Assembly: GCA_049647245.1 (NCBI GenBank)
Contig: JBARXH010000187.1
Location: 1 to 13,321, forward strand
Length of the DNA stretch: 13,321 nt
Direction: 5' to 3'
Origin: Litorimonas sp049647245
Lineage (GTDB): Bacteria > Pseudomonadota > Alphaproteobacteria > Caulobacterales > Maricaulaceae
In this document: in pieces, positions 1 through 6,809 of the stretch
Layout: every line of letters starts with the position of its first letter
Position numbering within the stretch: the first letter of the stretch is position 1
Program-made: the position numbers and the translations under genes
The notes under the pieces: model-generated
Databases searched by the model: none
What the model was told of the DNA's origin: nothing
Seen by the model: the letters and a program-made list of their open reading frames with translations, nothing else

Positions 1-84
1 CGTCTCGTCCGGCACCGTAATGAAATGCCAGGCACTGTCGCCTTTCCAGCGCCAGAGCGAGGCGGTGAAGGACAGGTCGATCAC
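1..84 (-). CDS. DUF1905-type protein, N-terminal 28 residues only (cut by window edge)
   Basis: Read on the minus strand from a GTG at 84, the frame stays open to base 1 and gives 28 residues: an opening VIDLSFTASLWRWKG, then a tryptophan-containing strand WHFITVPDE. This spacing of a phenylalanine/alanine/leucine/tryptophan opening, a short charged turn and a W-F-VP strand is typical of DUF1905, a small beta-rich domain of unknown role, sometimes fused to a YdeI/OmdA-like segment. The start lies 7 bases beyond the stop codon of the 72-residue gene, so the three minus-strand genes here look co-transcribed. No ATG is available in this frame near the junction, and no strong ribosome binding site is visible, so translational coupling is likely. 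Only the N terminus is present, so the family call rests on one motif; the start is fairly secure because the neighbour ends right there. Confidence 0.6.
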   Translation of the reverse strand, partial: MIDLSFTASLWRWKGDSAWHFITVPDET

Positions 85-91
85 GGGATCT

Positions 92-310
92 TCATGGCGT
101 ATTGGCCGCACGCAGGGCGGCGCGCTGTTTCCTCAGCCGGACCAGCAGGCGGTAGGCGGCGTGGTTGCGGTTGTGACCCGTGCGTTGGAAGACGTCCTCC
201 GCCGCCGCGATCGCCGCTTCCACCTGCGCCAGTGCGACGTCGGTCGGCAGAGGCAGGGTCGAGCCGTCCCAGAACGTATCCGGGACCGGGGTGAACAGGT
301 CGAGCTGCAT
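92..310 (-). CDS. Small hypothetical protein, 72 residues, coupled to the FAD reductase
   Basis: I do not recognise this family. The ATG at 310-308 follows the TAG stop of the upstream reductase with no gap (TAGATG), and the next gene starts 7 bases after its own stop. That arrangement, rather than homology, is the main support for it being real. The protein opens MQLDLFTPVPDTFWDG, has a short acidic and hydrophobic helix rich in alanine (about residues 25-40), and ends in a basic, arginine-rich helix (about residues 46-68). There is no signal peptide, membrane segment or cysteine pair, so it is probably a small cytosolic helical protein. The junction suggests its ribosomes arrive from the reductase message. 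A role beside the reductase is possible but nothing in the sequence shows one. The opposite strand also has long open frames here, so coding on this strand is likely but not proven. Confidence 0.65.
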   Translation of the reverse strand: MQLDLFTPVPDTFWDGSTLPLPTDVALAQVEAAIAAAEDVFQRTGHNRNHAAYRLLVRLRKQRAALRAANTP

Positions 311-1549
311 CTACCGGATCAGGGATTTCAGCTGTTTGTCGTCTGCGCCCGCGAGACGCTCGCGGTCCAGCGTCTTGCCCTTCGACAGCGCCATTTTCGC
401 GGTCATGAAGTCGCGCGGGGCGTTGACGGCGTCCACGGCGAGCAGGCGGTCTCCGGCGAAGTAGTAGGCCGCGAAGCTGCGGCCTGTGTGCGGATCGCCG
501 CGCAGCACGACGCTGTCATGGCCGTCCGACAGCCCGGCAATCTGGAGTTTCAGGTCGAACTGGTCGGACCAGAACCAGGGCAGGGCGTCATAGGGTTTGG
601 GCGTGCCCGTAATGTGCGCCGCCACGGTCTTGGCCTGTTCGGTCGCGTTGGGCACGCTCTCCAGGCGCAGGTGTCGGTCATAGACCGGGTTGTGGTGCCA
701 CGACACGTCCCCGATGGCGTAGATGTCCGGGTCGGACGTCTGGCAGTAGGAATTGACGCGGACGCCGTCGGCGATGTCGAGCCCCGCGAACTCCGCCAGT
801 TCGGTGTTCGGGATCACGCCGATGCCGATGACGACCATGTGCGCGGCGTAGGCCCGCCCGCAGGAGGTGCGGACGCGAAGGCCTCCGCCCTCCTGTTCGA
901 TCTCGGACGCCATGCAGTCCTCCACGATCTCCACGCCCTCCTCTGTGTGGACCCGGCGGTAGAAGTCGCTCATCACCTCGGATGTGACGCGGGCGAGGAT
1001 GCGCGGCTGGGCTTCCAGCAGGGTCACGTCCATGCCGCGCTTGCGCAGGCTCGCCGCCGTCTCCAGCCCGATATAGCCGCCGCCGATGATGACGGCGCGG
1101 GCGCCCGGCTCCACCCGGGCGCGGATGGCGTCCACGTCGGAGGCGTCGCGCAGGTAGAAGACGTTCGGCAGGTCCGCGCCCGGTATGGGCAGGCGGCGCA
1201 CGCGCGCGCCCGTGGCGAGCACCAGATTGTCGTAGAGCATCTCGTCGCCGTCCGTCGTTGTGGCGCATTTGCGCGCCCGGTCGATGGCCCCGACCCTGAC
1301 GCCCAGACGCAGCTCGATCTCGCCCTGGGCGTAGCTGTCCTCGGGCCGCAGCAGGATGTCGGCCGCGTCGCGCTCTCCGGACAGATAGTCCTTGGACAGA
1401 GGCGGACGGTGGTAGGGTGCGATCGCCTCGTCGCCGACAAGCGTGACCCGGCCCTCATAGCCCGCCTGGCGCAGGCTGACCGCGGCTTGCGACCCGGCAT
1501 GGGACGCACCGATGATCAGCGTATGGGAGGACGGGGCGGAGGAGGGCAT
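311..1549 (-). CDS. FAD-dependent NAD(P)H:ferredoxin reductase (putidaredoxin/rhodocoxin reductase type)
   Basis: This 412-residue flavoprotein belongs to the family that passes electrons from NAD(P)H through FAD to a small [2Fe-2S] ferredoxin, usually to feed a cytochrome P450 or Rieske oxygenase. Visible motifs, in order: the FAD-binding GASHAG at residues 14-19, the PYHRPPLSKDYL segment at about 45-56, LATGARVRRLP at about 111-121, the NAD-binding GGGYIG at about 156-161, and the second FAD motif DIYAIGDV at about 275-282. The C-terminal reductase domain begins near LPWFWSDQFDLKLQIAGL (323-340). Length and order match the family. No ferredoxin, P450 or oxygenase lies in the window, so its partner is unknown; AIF-like or NADH-oxidase relatives share the fold. 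No Shine-Dalgarno sequence precedes the ATG. A weak GCTAGAGA box at 1557-1564 (minus strand) would place transcription start almost on the ATG, so the message could be leaderless. The gene diverges from putA. Confidence 0.9.
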   Translation of the reverse strand: MPSSAPSSHTLIIGASHAGSQAAVSLRQAGYEGRVTLVGDEAIAPYHRPPLSKDYLSGERDAADILLRPEDSYAQGEIELRLGVRVGAIDRARKCATTTDGDEMLYDNLVLATGARVRRLPIPGADLPNVFYLRDASDVDAIRARVEPGARAVIIGGGYIGLETAASLRKRGMDVTLLEAQPRILARVTSEVMSDFYRRVHTEEGVEIVEDCMASEIEQEGGGLRVRTSCGRAYAAHMVVIGIGVIPNTELAEFAGLDIADGVRVNSYCQTSDPDIYAIGDVSWHHNPVYDRHLRLESVPNATEQAKTVAAHITGTPKPYDALPWFWSDQFDLKLQIAGLSDGHDSVVLRGDPHTGRSFAAYYFAGDRLLAVDAVNAPRDFMTAKMALSKGKTLDRERLAGADDKQLKSLIR

Positions 1550-1592
1550 GGGCGGGTCTCTAGCAGCGGCGTTCCGGGCATTGGAAGCAACG

Positions 1593-1621
1593 AATTTGCG
1601 GCGAAACAGTTCGCTGCGAAA
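1593..1621. promoter_or_regulatory. Operator-like tandem repeats between the divergent reductase gene and putA
   Basis: Two related 12-mers, TTTGCGGCGAAA (1595-1606) and TTCGCTGCGAAA (1610-1621), lie in direct orientation 15 bp apart in the 107-bp gap between the two divergent starts. The second contains a perfect palindrome with one central base, TTCGC-T-GCGAA; the first is a one-mismatch version of the same palindrome. Repeated palindromes in a divergent promoter are what a dimeric regulator would bind. In alphaproteobacteria, putA is commonly controlled by an Lrp-type activator, PutR, but no such gene is in the window, so the link is only inference. The elements lie 36-64 bp upstream of the putA ATG. 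I could not find a confident -35/-10 pair for putA. Confidence 0.4.
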
Positions 1622-1656
1622 GCGACAGCGCGCCGCCCTTGCCCTATGAGGCGGGC

Positions 1657-4600
1657 ATGGATCATTTTCGCGACGCCATCCGGAGCCAGGCCTTCACAAC
1701 CGTCTCCTCCTTGCCGCAGGGGTCCGCCCTCGGAAACGCGGATCTGCGCGCCCGCATCCAGGACCGCGCCCGCACGCTCGTCCGTCACCTGCGCGAGGAC
1801 TCCAAGCCCGGCCTTATGGAGTTGATGCTGGCCGAATACGGCCTGTCCACGGACGAGGGCGTGGCGCTCATGTGCCTGGCCGAGGCGCTGCTGCGCGTGC
1901 CGGACAATGAGACGATGGACGATCTGATCGAGGACAAGATCGCGCCCTCCCAGTGGGGCAACCATCTGGGGCGTTCCGCCAGCCCGCTGATCAACAGCTC
2001 GACCTGGGCGCTCATGATGACCGGCCGGGTCCTGGACGAGAAGACGCCCGTCTCGAAGACGCTCGGCGGCATGATCCGCCGTCTCGGCGAACCCGTCATC
2101 CGCCGGGCCGTGCGCGAAGCCATGAAGATCATGGGCCGTCAATTCGTGCTAGGCGAAACCATCGGGGGCGCGATCCGCCGTGCCTCCGGCCAGTACCGCT
2201 ACAGCTACGACATGCTGGGCGAGGCGGCGATGAGCATGCCGGACGCGCTGGACTATTTCGAGGACTATGCGAACGCGATCCGAGCCCTTGCCGCGCGCTG
2301 CAACAGCGGCGACATCGCCGACAATCCGGGCATTTCCGTCAAGCTGTCTGCGCTGCACCCGCGTTATGACGAATTCCAGCGCGACCGCGTGATGGGCGAG
2401 CTTCTGCCCCGCGTGACCGAACTGGCCGCCATGGCGGCCGAGGCGCGGATGGGCTTCAACATCGATGCCGAGGAAAGCGAGCGGCTGGAGCTGAACCTCG
2501 ACATCGTGGAGGCGCTGGCCCGCAATCCGCAATTGGCGGGCTGGGACGGGCTGGGCCTCGTCGTGCAGGCCTACGGCACGCGCAGCCCGGCCGTGATCGA
2601 CTGGGTCGCCGCGCTGGCCGAAGACACGGGCCGCCGCCTAATGGTGCGCCTGGTCAAGGGCGCCTACTGGGACACGGAAGTCAAACGCGCTCAGGTCATG
2701 GGACTGGACCGCTATCCCGTCTTCGAGACCAAGGCCGACACGGACCGCAACTATATCCTCTGCGCCGAAAAGCTGCTGGCCCGCCGCCCGCGCCTCTACC
2801 CGCAATTCGCCACCCACAACGCCCACACGGTCGCGGCCATCCTGGAGCTGGCGCATGAGACGCCTGGAGGCCCTGGAGGCTACGAATTCCAGCGCCTGCA
2901 CGGCATGGGCGAGGCGCTCCATGCCTATCTGCGTGAGGAGCTGGACCGGCCCGTGCGCATCTACGCGCCCGTGGGCGAGCATGAGGACCTGCTCGCCTAT
3001 CTTGTGCGCCGTCTGCTGGAGAACGGCGCGAACAGTTCCTTCGTCTCCAAGGTGACGGACGCTGCGGTGAGCGTGGAGGAGATCATCGCGGACCCGTTCG
3101 CGGACACGGGAGGCACGACACTGCCACGGCCCCGCGACACGACCGATCCGCACGTAAACAGCCGCGGTTACGATCTGCGCGATCCGGAAACGATTGGAAA
3201 CTTTCTAGGCCTTGAACCGTCCCCGGCACGTGATGCCGGGGACAATGCGTCTCGGGAAGACTTCCGCACGCACCGTTGGACCTACGGCTCCGGCGTGACC
3301 GTCACCAACCCCGCGCACCCGTCCGAAGTCGTCGGCATGGTGGATTTCGCGGACGAAGCGCGGACCCGAACCGCCATAGGCCGCGCCGAGGTCTGGGCCG
3401 CTCCGGCCGGGGAGCGCGCGCGCATCCTGTCCGCGTCGGCGGACGCTCTGGAAGATGCCGCTCCCGAACTGCTGGCCTTGCTGGCGCGCGAAGCGGGCAA
3501 GACGGCCGAAGACGCGGTGGCGGAGCTGCGCGAGGCGGCGGACTTTCTGCGGTACTACGCGACATTCGCGTCCGACGAAGACCATCCGCTCGGCACGGTC
3601 GCAGCCATCGCGCCGTGGAACTTCCCGCTCGCCATCTTCGTCGGCGAAGTGGCCGGACCGCTGGCGGCGGGCAGTGCCGTCATCGCCAAGCCCGCCGAAG
3701 CCACGCCGCTGATCGCGATGCGCGCGACCGAACTGATGCACGCGGCGGGCGTCCCGGAAACGGCACTCCAGACCCTGCCGGGCGAAGGGGCTGTCGTGGG
3801 CGCGGCGCTCACGTCGGATCCGCGCATCGACGGGGTGGTCTTTACGGGCTCCACCCAGACGGCGCAGGCCATCCACGGCTCGGTTGCGCGCCATCTCGCC
3901 CCCGAAGCGCCGCTGGTGGCGGAGACGGGCGGTATCAACGCCATGATCGTGGACTCGACGGCCCTGCCGGAACAGGCCGTGCGCGACGTCCTGGCGAGCG
4001 CCTTCCAGAGCGCGGGCCAGCGCTGTTCCGCCCTTCGCGTGCTGTTCGTGCAGAACGACATCTATGATCCGTTCCTAAGGTTGCTGAAAGACGCCATGGC
4101 AGAGTTGCGTCTCGGCGATCCGTGGCATCTCTCCACCGACGTGGGACCGGTCATCGACGCGCGCGCCCGCGCCGGGCTGATGGACTACATCGCGGGACAC
4201 GACCCGCTCTTCCAGCTGGAGGCACCCGCCGCTTTCGATAGGAATGGGAGCCTGTTCGTGCCGCCGACCCTGATCGAGGTGGGCGGCTACGAGGACGTCA
4301 CGCGGGAAGTATTCGGGCCTGTCCTGCACGTCGCGCGGTTCGAGGCGGACCAGATCCCGGCGATCATCGACGCGGTGAATGCGCGGGACTATTCACTGAC
4401 CTTCGGTCTGCACACGCGGATCGACGGCCGGGTGGAGGAGACCAAGCGGCGGCTGCGCGTGGGCAACATCTACATCAACCGCAACCAGATCGGCGCCGTC
4501 GTCGGCGTGCAGCCCTTCGGCGGCTCCGCCCTGTCCGGAACCGGACCCAAGGCGGGCGGCCCGGACTATGTGGCGCGCTTCACCCGGCAGGACGTGCGCC

Positions 4601-5058
4601 GCACCGATGCGAAAGAGCCGCTCATGCCGGATCCGCAGGCCGTGATCGATGCCGCGCCGGAGCCAGTTTCCACGCGCCTATCCGTCACCGAATTGCCGGG
4701 ACCGACGGGCGAGGACAACCAGCTCTCGGTCTACGCCAAGGGCCGCGTGCTCTGCCTCGGTCCGGGCGAAGCGGCCCGTACGGCGCAGGTCGAGCTGGCG
4801 CAAAACTACGGAAACATCGCCGTGCCGCTCTCCATCTCGCCGGGCGACCTGCGCCTGCTCTCCGGCTTTTCCGCCGTGCTGCACTGGGGTTCGGAAGCCG
4901 ATCAGCGCGCGGCTCGCATCGCCCTGTCGGACCGGGGCGGCCCGATCCTGCCGCTGATCGTGTCCGACGATCCGCTCATGCTGGTGCGGGAGGAACATGT
5001 CTGCATCGACACGACGGCGAGCGGAGGCAATGCGCAATTGCTGGCCGCGGCGGAGTAG
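1657..5058 (+). CDS. putA: Bifunctional proline dehydrogenase / L-glutamate gamma-semialdehyde dehydrogenase PutA
   Basis: This 1133-residue enzyme oxidises proline to P5C with FAD, then the semialdehyde to glutamate with NAD. The PRODH part (about 75-475) shows VRLVKGAYWD (K334), the THNAHT and EFQRLHGMGE segments, RIYAPVGEHEDL (Y436) and VRRLLENG (R451, R452), the usual proline and flavin-contact residues. The aldehyde dehydrogenase part (about 540-985) shows PWNFP (N655), the ETGG glutamate E756, the catalytic cysteine C790 in GQRCSALR, EVFGP and QPFGGSALSGTGPKAGG. A further 150-residue ALDH-like tail marks a type B PutA. There is no N-terminal ribbon-helix-helix domain, so unlike the E. 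coli protein it should not repress its own gene. I chose the ATG at 1657 because GAGG sits 5 bases upstream; a TTG at 1639 adds six residues and has no such site. A perfect palindrome lies in the interdomain linker (residues 521-529). Confidence 0.97.
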   Translation: MDHFRDAIRSQAFTTVSSLPQGSALGNADLRARIQDRARTLVRHLREDSKPGLMELMLAEYGLSTDEGVALMCLAEALLRVPDNETMDDLIEDKIAPSQWGNHLGRSASPLINSSTWALMMTGRVLDEKTPVSKTLGGMIRRLGEPVIRRAVREAMKIMGRQFVLGETIGGAIRRASGQYRYSYDMLGEAAMSMPDALDYFEDYANAIRALAARCNSGDIADNPGISVKLSALHPRYDEFQRDRVMGELLPRVTELAAMAAEARMGFNIDAEESERLELNLDIVEALARNPQLAGWDGLGLVVQAYGTRSPAVIDWVAALAEDTGRRLMVRLVKGAYWDTEVKRAQVMGLDRYPVFETKADTDRNYILCAEKLLARRPRLYPQFATHNAHTVAAILELAHETPGGPGGYEFQRLHGMGEALHAYLREELDRPVRIYAPVGEHEDLLAYLVRRLLENGANSSFVSKVTDAAVSVEEIIADPFADTGGTTLPRPRDTTDPHVNSRGYDLRDPETIGNFLGLEPSPARDAGDNASREDFRTHRWTYGSGVTVTNPAHPSEVVGMVDFADEARTRTAIGRAEVWAAPAGERARILSASADALEDAAPELLALLAREAGKTAEDAVAELREAADFLRYYATFASDEDHPLGTVAAIAPWNFPLAIFVGEVAGPLAAGSAVIAKPAEATPLIAMRATELMHAAGVPETALQTLPGEGAVVGAALTSDPRIDGVVFTGSTQTAQAIHGSVARHLAPEAPLVAETGGINAMIVDSTALPEQAVRDVLASAFQSAGQRCSALRVLFVQNDIYDPFLRLLKDAMAELRLGDPWHLSTDVGPVIDARARAGLMDYIAGHDPLFQLEAPAAFDRNGSLFVPPTLIEVGGYEDVTREVFGPVLHVARFEADQIPAIIDAVNARDYSLTFGLHTRIDGRVEETKRRLRVGNIYINRNQIGAVVGVQPFGGSALSGTGPKAGGPDYVARFTRQDVRRTDAKEPLMPDPQAVIDAAPEPVSTRLSVTELPGPTGEDNQLSVYAKGRVLCLGPGEAARTAQVELAQNYGNIAVPLSISPGDLRLLSGFSAVLHWGSEADQRAARIALSDRGGPILPLIVSDDPLMLVREEHVCIDTTASGGNAQLLAAAE
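3219..3243. repeat. Perfect 10-bp palindrome inside the putA linker
   Basis: The arms GTCCCCGGCA (3219-3228) and TGCCGGGGAC (3234-3243) are exact reverse complements separated by the five bases CGTGA. The element encodes about PSPARDAGD, between the PRODH and aldehyde dehydrogenase domains, where length varies in this family. It looks like the GC-rich intergenic palindromes scattered through many alphaproteobacterial genomes, here kept in frame. Chance or an RNA structure slowing translation between domains are other explanations. Confidence 0.6.
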
Positions 5059-5078
5059 GGGCGAGCGCGGGCGATCAG

Positions 5079-5246
5079 CCCTCCCCCGCGCCGGGGGAGG
5101 TGGCCGAGCGCAGCGAGGTCGGTGGGGGGTGGAGGCATCTCGATCTTGCAAGGACGCCAGCCTACTTTTCGATGGAAAACGTAAAGCACCCCCCACCGAG
5201 CCTTGCGCTTCGCGCGGCGGCCCACCTCCCCCGGCTCGGGGGAGGG
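5079..5246. repeat. Nested long inverted repeat (REP-pair/BIME-like), probable two-way terminator
   Basis: The left arm (5079-5131) and right arm (5187-5246) are near reverse complements around a 55-bp spacer. The outer 22 bp differ at one base and the inner 11 bp (GGTGGGGGGTG against CACCCCCCACC) match exactly; the middle is imperfect, with the right arm 7 bp longer. Each arm also folds on itself: CCTCCCCCG and CGGGGGAGG pair over a 3-base loop, at about 5080-5100 and 5225-5245. The element fills the gap between the convergent putA and PPK2 genes and ends 2 bp short of the PPK2 stop codon. It is built like two REP elements facing each other. The hairpins could stop transcription from both sides, although no run of T follows them. 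The spacer contains an 8-bp palindrome CTTGCAAG (5145-5152) and no gene. Confidence 0.8.
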
Positions 5247-5248
5247 AT

Positions 5249-6076
5249 TCATGAAGGGATTCGTACTTCTTCGATCTCGAAATCCTCTGGCCGGTAGCCC
5301 GGGTCGGGATAGTGCAGGTCCATATCGGCCAGCGTCCGGTGGACGATGCGGGCGATGAGCGCGTTGCGGGTCTTCTTGTCGTCCGACGGGATGACGTACC
5401 AGGGCGCGTGTTCGGTGGATGTGCGGCGCACCATGGTCTCGTAGGCCTCCATGAAATCCGGCCACAGGGCGCGGTCGTCCAGATCGCCGGGATTGAACTT
5501 CCAGCGCTTGCCGGGGTCCTCCAGCCGGTCCCGCAGGCGCTCGGCCTGCACCTCCGGGCTGATGTGCAGCATGAATTTCAGCACGGTCGTGCCGGACTCC
5601 ACCAAGAGACGCTCGAAGTCGTTGATCTGGCCGTAGCGCTGCTCGACCGTCTCGGCATCCGCGAACTCGCGCACCTTCACGACCAGCACGTCCTCATAGT
5701 GGGAGCGGTTGAACAGCACGATCTCGCCTGCGCCCGGCACGACCTGGTGGACCCGCCACAAGAAGTCGTGCGCAAGCTCCCGCTTGGTCGGAGCCTTGAA
5801 CGGCGCGACGCGAAGGTTGAGTGGCGGCGTGCGCCGGAACAGCGCCTTGGTGGTGCCGTCCTTGCCCGACGTGTCCATGCCTTGCAGGAGAACCAGCAGT
5901 TTCGGACCGCGCATGGCGTAGAGCTTGTGCGCAAGCTCCGAAATGCCTTCCGCGCATTCCTTGGCCGCCGACTTCGCCTCGCTCCGGCTTTCGAACACAT
6001 CCACGGCGGTCGGCCGTTCGGACAGGTCGAAGGGCTGGCCGGGCACGGCGAGATAGGGGCTGTCGGGAAGGGGCAT
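5249..6076 (-). CDS. ppk2: Polyphosphate kinase 2 family protein (polyphosphate:nucleotide phosphotransferase)
   Basis: This 275-residue cytosolic enzyme should move phosphate between polyphosphate and nucleotides. Motifs seen: Walker A GMDTSGKDG at residues 66-74, FKAPTKRELAHDFLWRVH at about 93-110, the Walker B-type NRSHYEDVLV at about 123-132, and the lid RLEDPGKRWKF at about 184-194 that closes over the phosphates. WPDFMEAYE and the tail PWYVIPSDDKKTRN also fit. Length and motif order resemble the class III / PPK2_rel_1 group, which can phosphorylate AMP and ADP, but substrate preference cannot be fixed from sequence alone. An AGGAG ribosome site lies 5 bases before the ATG at 6076; the adjacent ATG at 6079 is too close to it. 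Upstream in-frame ATGs at 6106 and 6151 lack a ribosome site. The region after Walker A reads TPPLN where many relatives have VNPQG, a subfamily difference. A candidate promoter lies at 6121-6147. Confidence 0.92.
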   Translation of the reverse strand: MPLPDSPYLAVPGQPFDLSERPTAVDVFESRSEAKSAAKECAEGISELAHKLYAMRGPKLLVLLQGMDTSGKDGTTKALFRRTPPLNLRVAPFKAPTKRELAHDFLWRVHQVVPGAGEIVLFNRSHYEDVLVVKVREFADAETVEQRYGQINDFERLLVESGTTVLKFMLHISPEVQAERLRDRLEDPGKRWKFNPGDLDDRALWPDFMEAYETMVRRTSTEHAPWYVIPSDDKKTRNALIARIVHRTLADMDLHYPDPGYRPEDFEIEEVRIPS

Positions 6077-6120
6077 CATATCTCCTGGAGTCTGAGAGCC
6101 GCTCATTGACACGGGGAAAA

Positions 6121-6147
6121 ACTTTAGCAAAGCGTCCCGTCGGGCAA
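6121..6147 (-). promoter_or_regulatory. Candidate housekeeping promoter for the PPK2 gene
   Basis: On the minus strand, TTGCCCG (6147-6141) and GCTAAAGT (6128-6121) are 12 bp apart. The Caulobacter housekeeping consensus is TTGACGS, a 10-14 bp spacer, then GCTANAWC, so 5 of 7 and 6 of 8 positions match with correct spacing. Transcription would begin near 6115 and leave a leader of roughly 40 bases that carries the AGGAG ribosome site. A plus-strand TTGACA at 6106-6111 overlaps the same region and could serve the divergent membrane protein, but I see no matching -10 box. Confidence 0.4.
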
Positions 6148-6156
6148 TCATGAAAC

Positions 6157-6184
6157 CCGCTCACCTTTCTTGTGGTGAGAGCGG
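6157..6184 (+). promoter_or_regulatory. Leader hairpin upstream of the DUF998-like gene
   Basis: CTCACC (6160-6165) pairs with GGTGAG (6174-6179) across an 8-base loop, and the flanking CCG (6157-6159) can pair with CGG (6182-6184) beyond a two-base bulge. The structure ends 34 bases before the ATG at 6219. It may be a regulator's binding site or a leader RNA structure, but six base pairs plus three is modest in GC-rich DNA, so confidence is low. Confidence 0.25.
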
Positions 6185-6218
6185 AGCGCATGAGCGAGCC
6201 GCAAAAAGGGGACGGGGC

Positions 6219-6809
6219 ATGCGGGAAACACTCGGCAATCGACTTTTGAAGGCGGGTTACGTCGCGCTGCCGCTCTGGCTCGTCCTGCCGACCGTCGCGG
6301 CTCTGTTCGTCGCGGACTACAGTCTGTTGGCGTCCCATGTGAGCGTGATGACCCTGGAGACGGGGCCCGCGAAATGGCTGACGAACATGACGGCGATCGG
6401 CATCGGGATCTCGCTGATCGCGTTCGGCGCAGGCGTCTGGATGGTCTCGAGGCGCCGCATATCCGGCGGCGCGCTGTGCTTCATCGTTTTCGGCATCTCC
6501 ATGATATCCAACGGTCTCTGGCCGATGGGATCCCCCATGCACGGGCTCTACGCCATCGGGATCATCAACATTCTGGCGGCGCCGCTGGTCTACATGGATG
6601 TGCACGGTTCGGTGACGCTGCCGAAGTTTCACGGAGTCACCGTCGCTCTGTCGCTCATCGGTGTCTTCTATTTCTGGATCCTGCTTACGGGACTGGACCC
6701 GGACGGATATTCGGGTCTGACGCAGAGGGTGTTCGCAGCGGTCGCATTCCTCTGGGTGGCGCTTTTCGTCCGGCGATGGACGCGTCTGCCCCGGGACCTA
6801 GCCCTCTAG
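6219..6809 (+). CDS. Six-helix membrane protein, probably DUF998 family
   Basis: This 196-residue protein is mostly hydrophobic. Likely membrane helices lie at about 14-32, 56-76, 82-102, 108-127, 137-157 and 168-185, with a basic RRR loop after helix 2, so it should sit in the inner membrane. The segment SNGLWPMGSPMHGLYAIG (about 97-114) resembles the central glycine/proline/histidine region of DUF998 proteins, whose function is unknown. I see no catalytic motif. The ATG at 6219 is preceded by AAGGGG (6206-6211), a plausible ribosome site; an in-frame ATG at 6150 would add 23 mostly polar residues and has none. Base composition seems a little less GC-rich than its neighbours. The gene diverges from the PPK2 gene across about 140 bp, and its last 12 bases overlap the end of the oppositely oriented ABC-F gene, so no separate terminator lies between them. 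Confidence 0.8.
   Translation: MRETLGNRLLKAGYVALPLWLVLPTVAALFVADYSLLASHVSVMTLETGPAKWLTNMTAIGIGISLIAFGAGVWMVSRRRISGGALCFIVFGISMISNGLWPMGSPMHGLYAIGIINILAAPLVYMDVHGSVTLPKFHGVTVALSLIGVFYFWILLTGLDPDGYSGLTQRVFAAVAFLWVALFVRRWTRLPRDLAL

Noticed and set aside
66..93. Possible novel defence or mobile island at the left edge
   Set aside because: Only an ordinary DUF1905-like N terminus is visible, with no integrase, repeat or composition change nearby.
1639..1656. Six-codon N-terminal extension of PutA from a TTG start
   Set aside because: The ATG at 1657 has a GAGG ribosome site at proper distance; the TTG does not, and the extra residues overlap that site.
20..1825. 601-codon open frame on the plus strand over the reductase gene
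   Set aside because: It is antisense to a clear flavoprotein with FAD and NAD motifs, crosses the divergent promoter and runs into putA in another frame. The translation has no recognisable domain.
6080..6151. Longer PPK2 protein starting at 6106 or 6151
   Set aside because: These starts lack a ribosome site, while AGGAG lies directly before the ATG at 6076, and the candidate promoter would be inside the extension.
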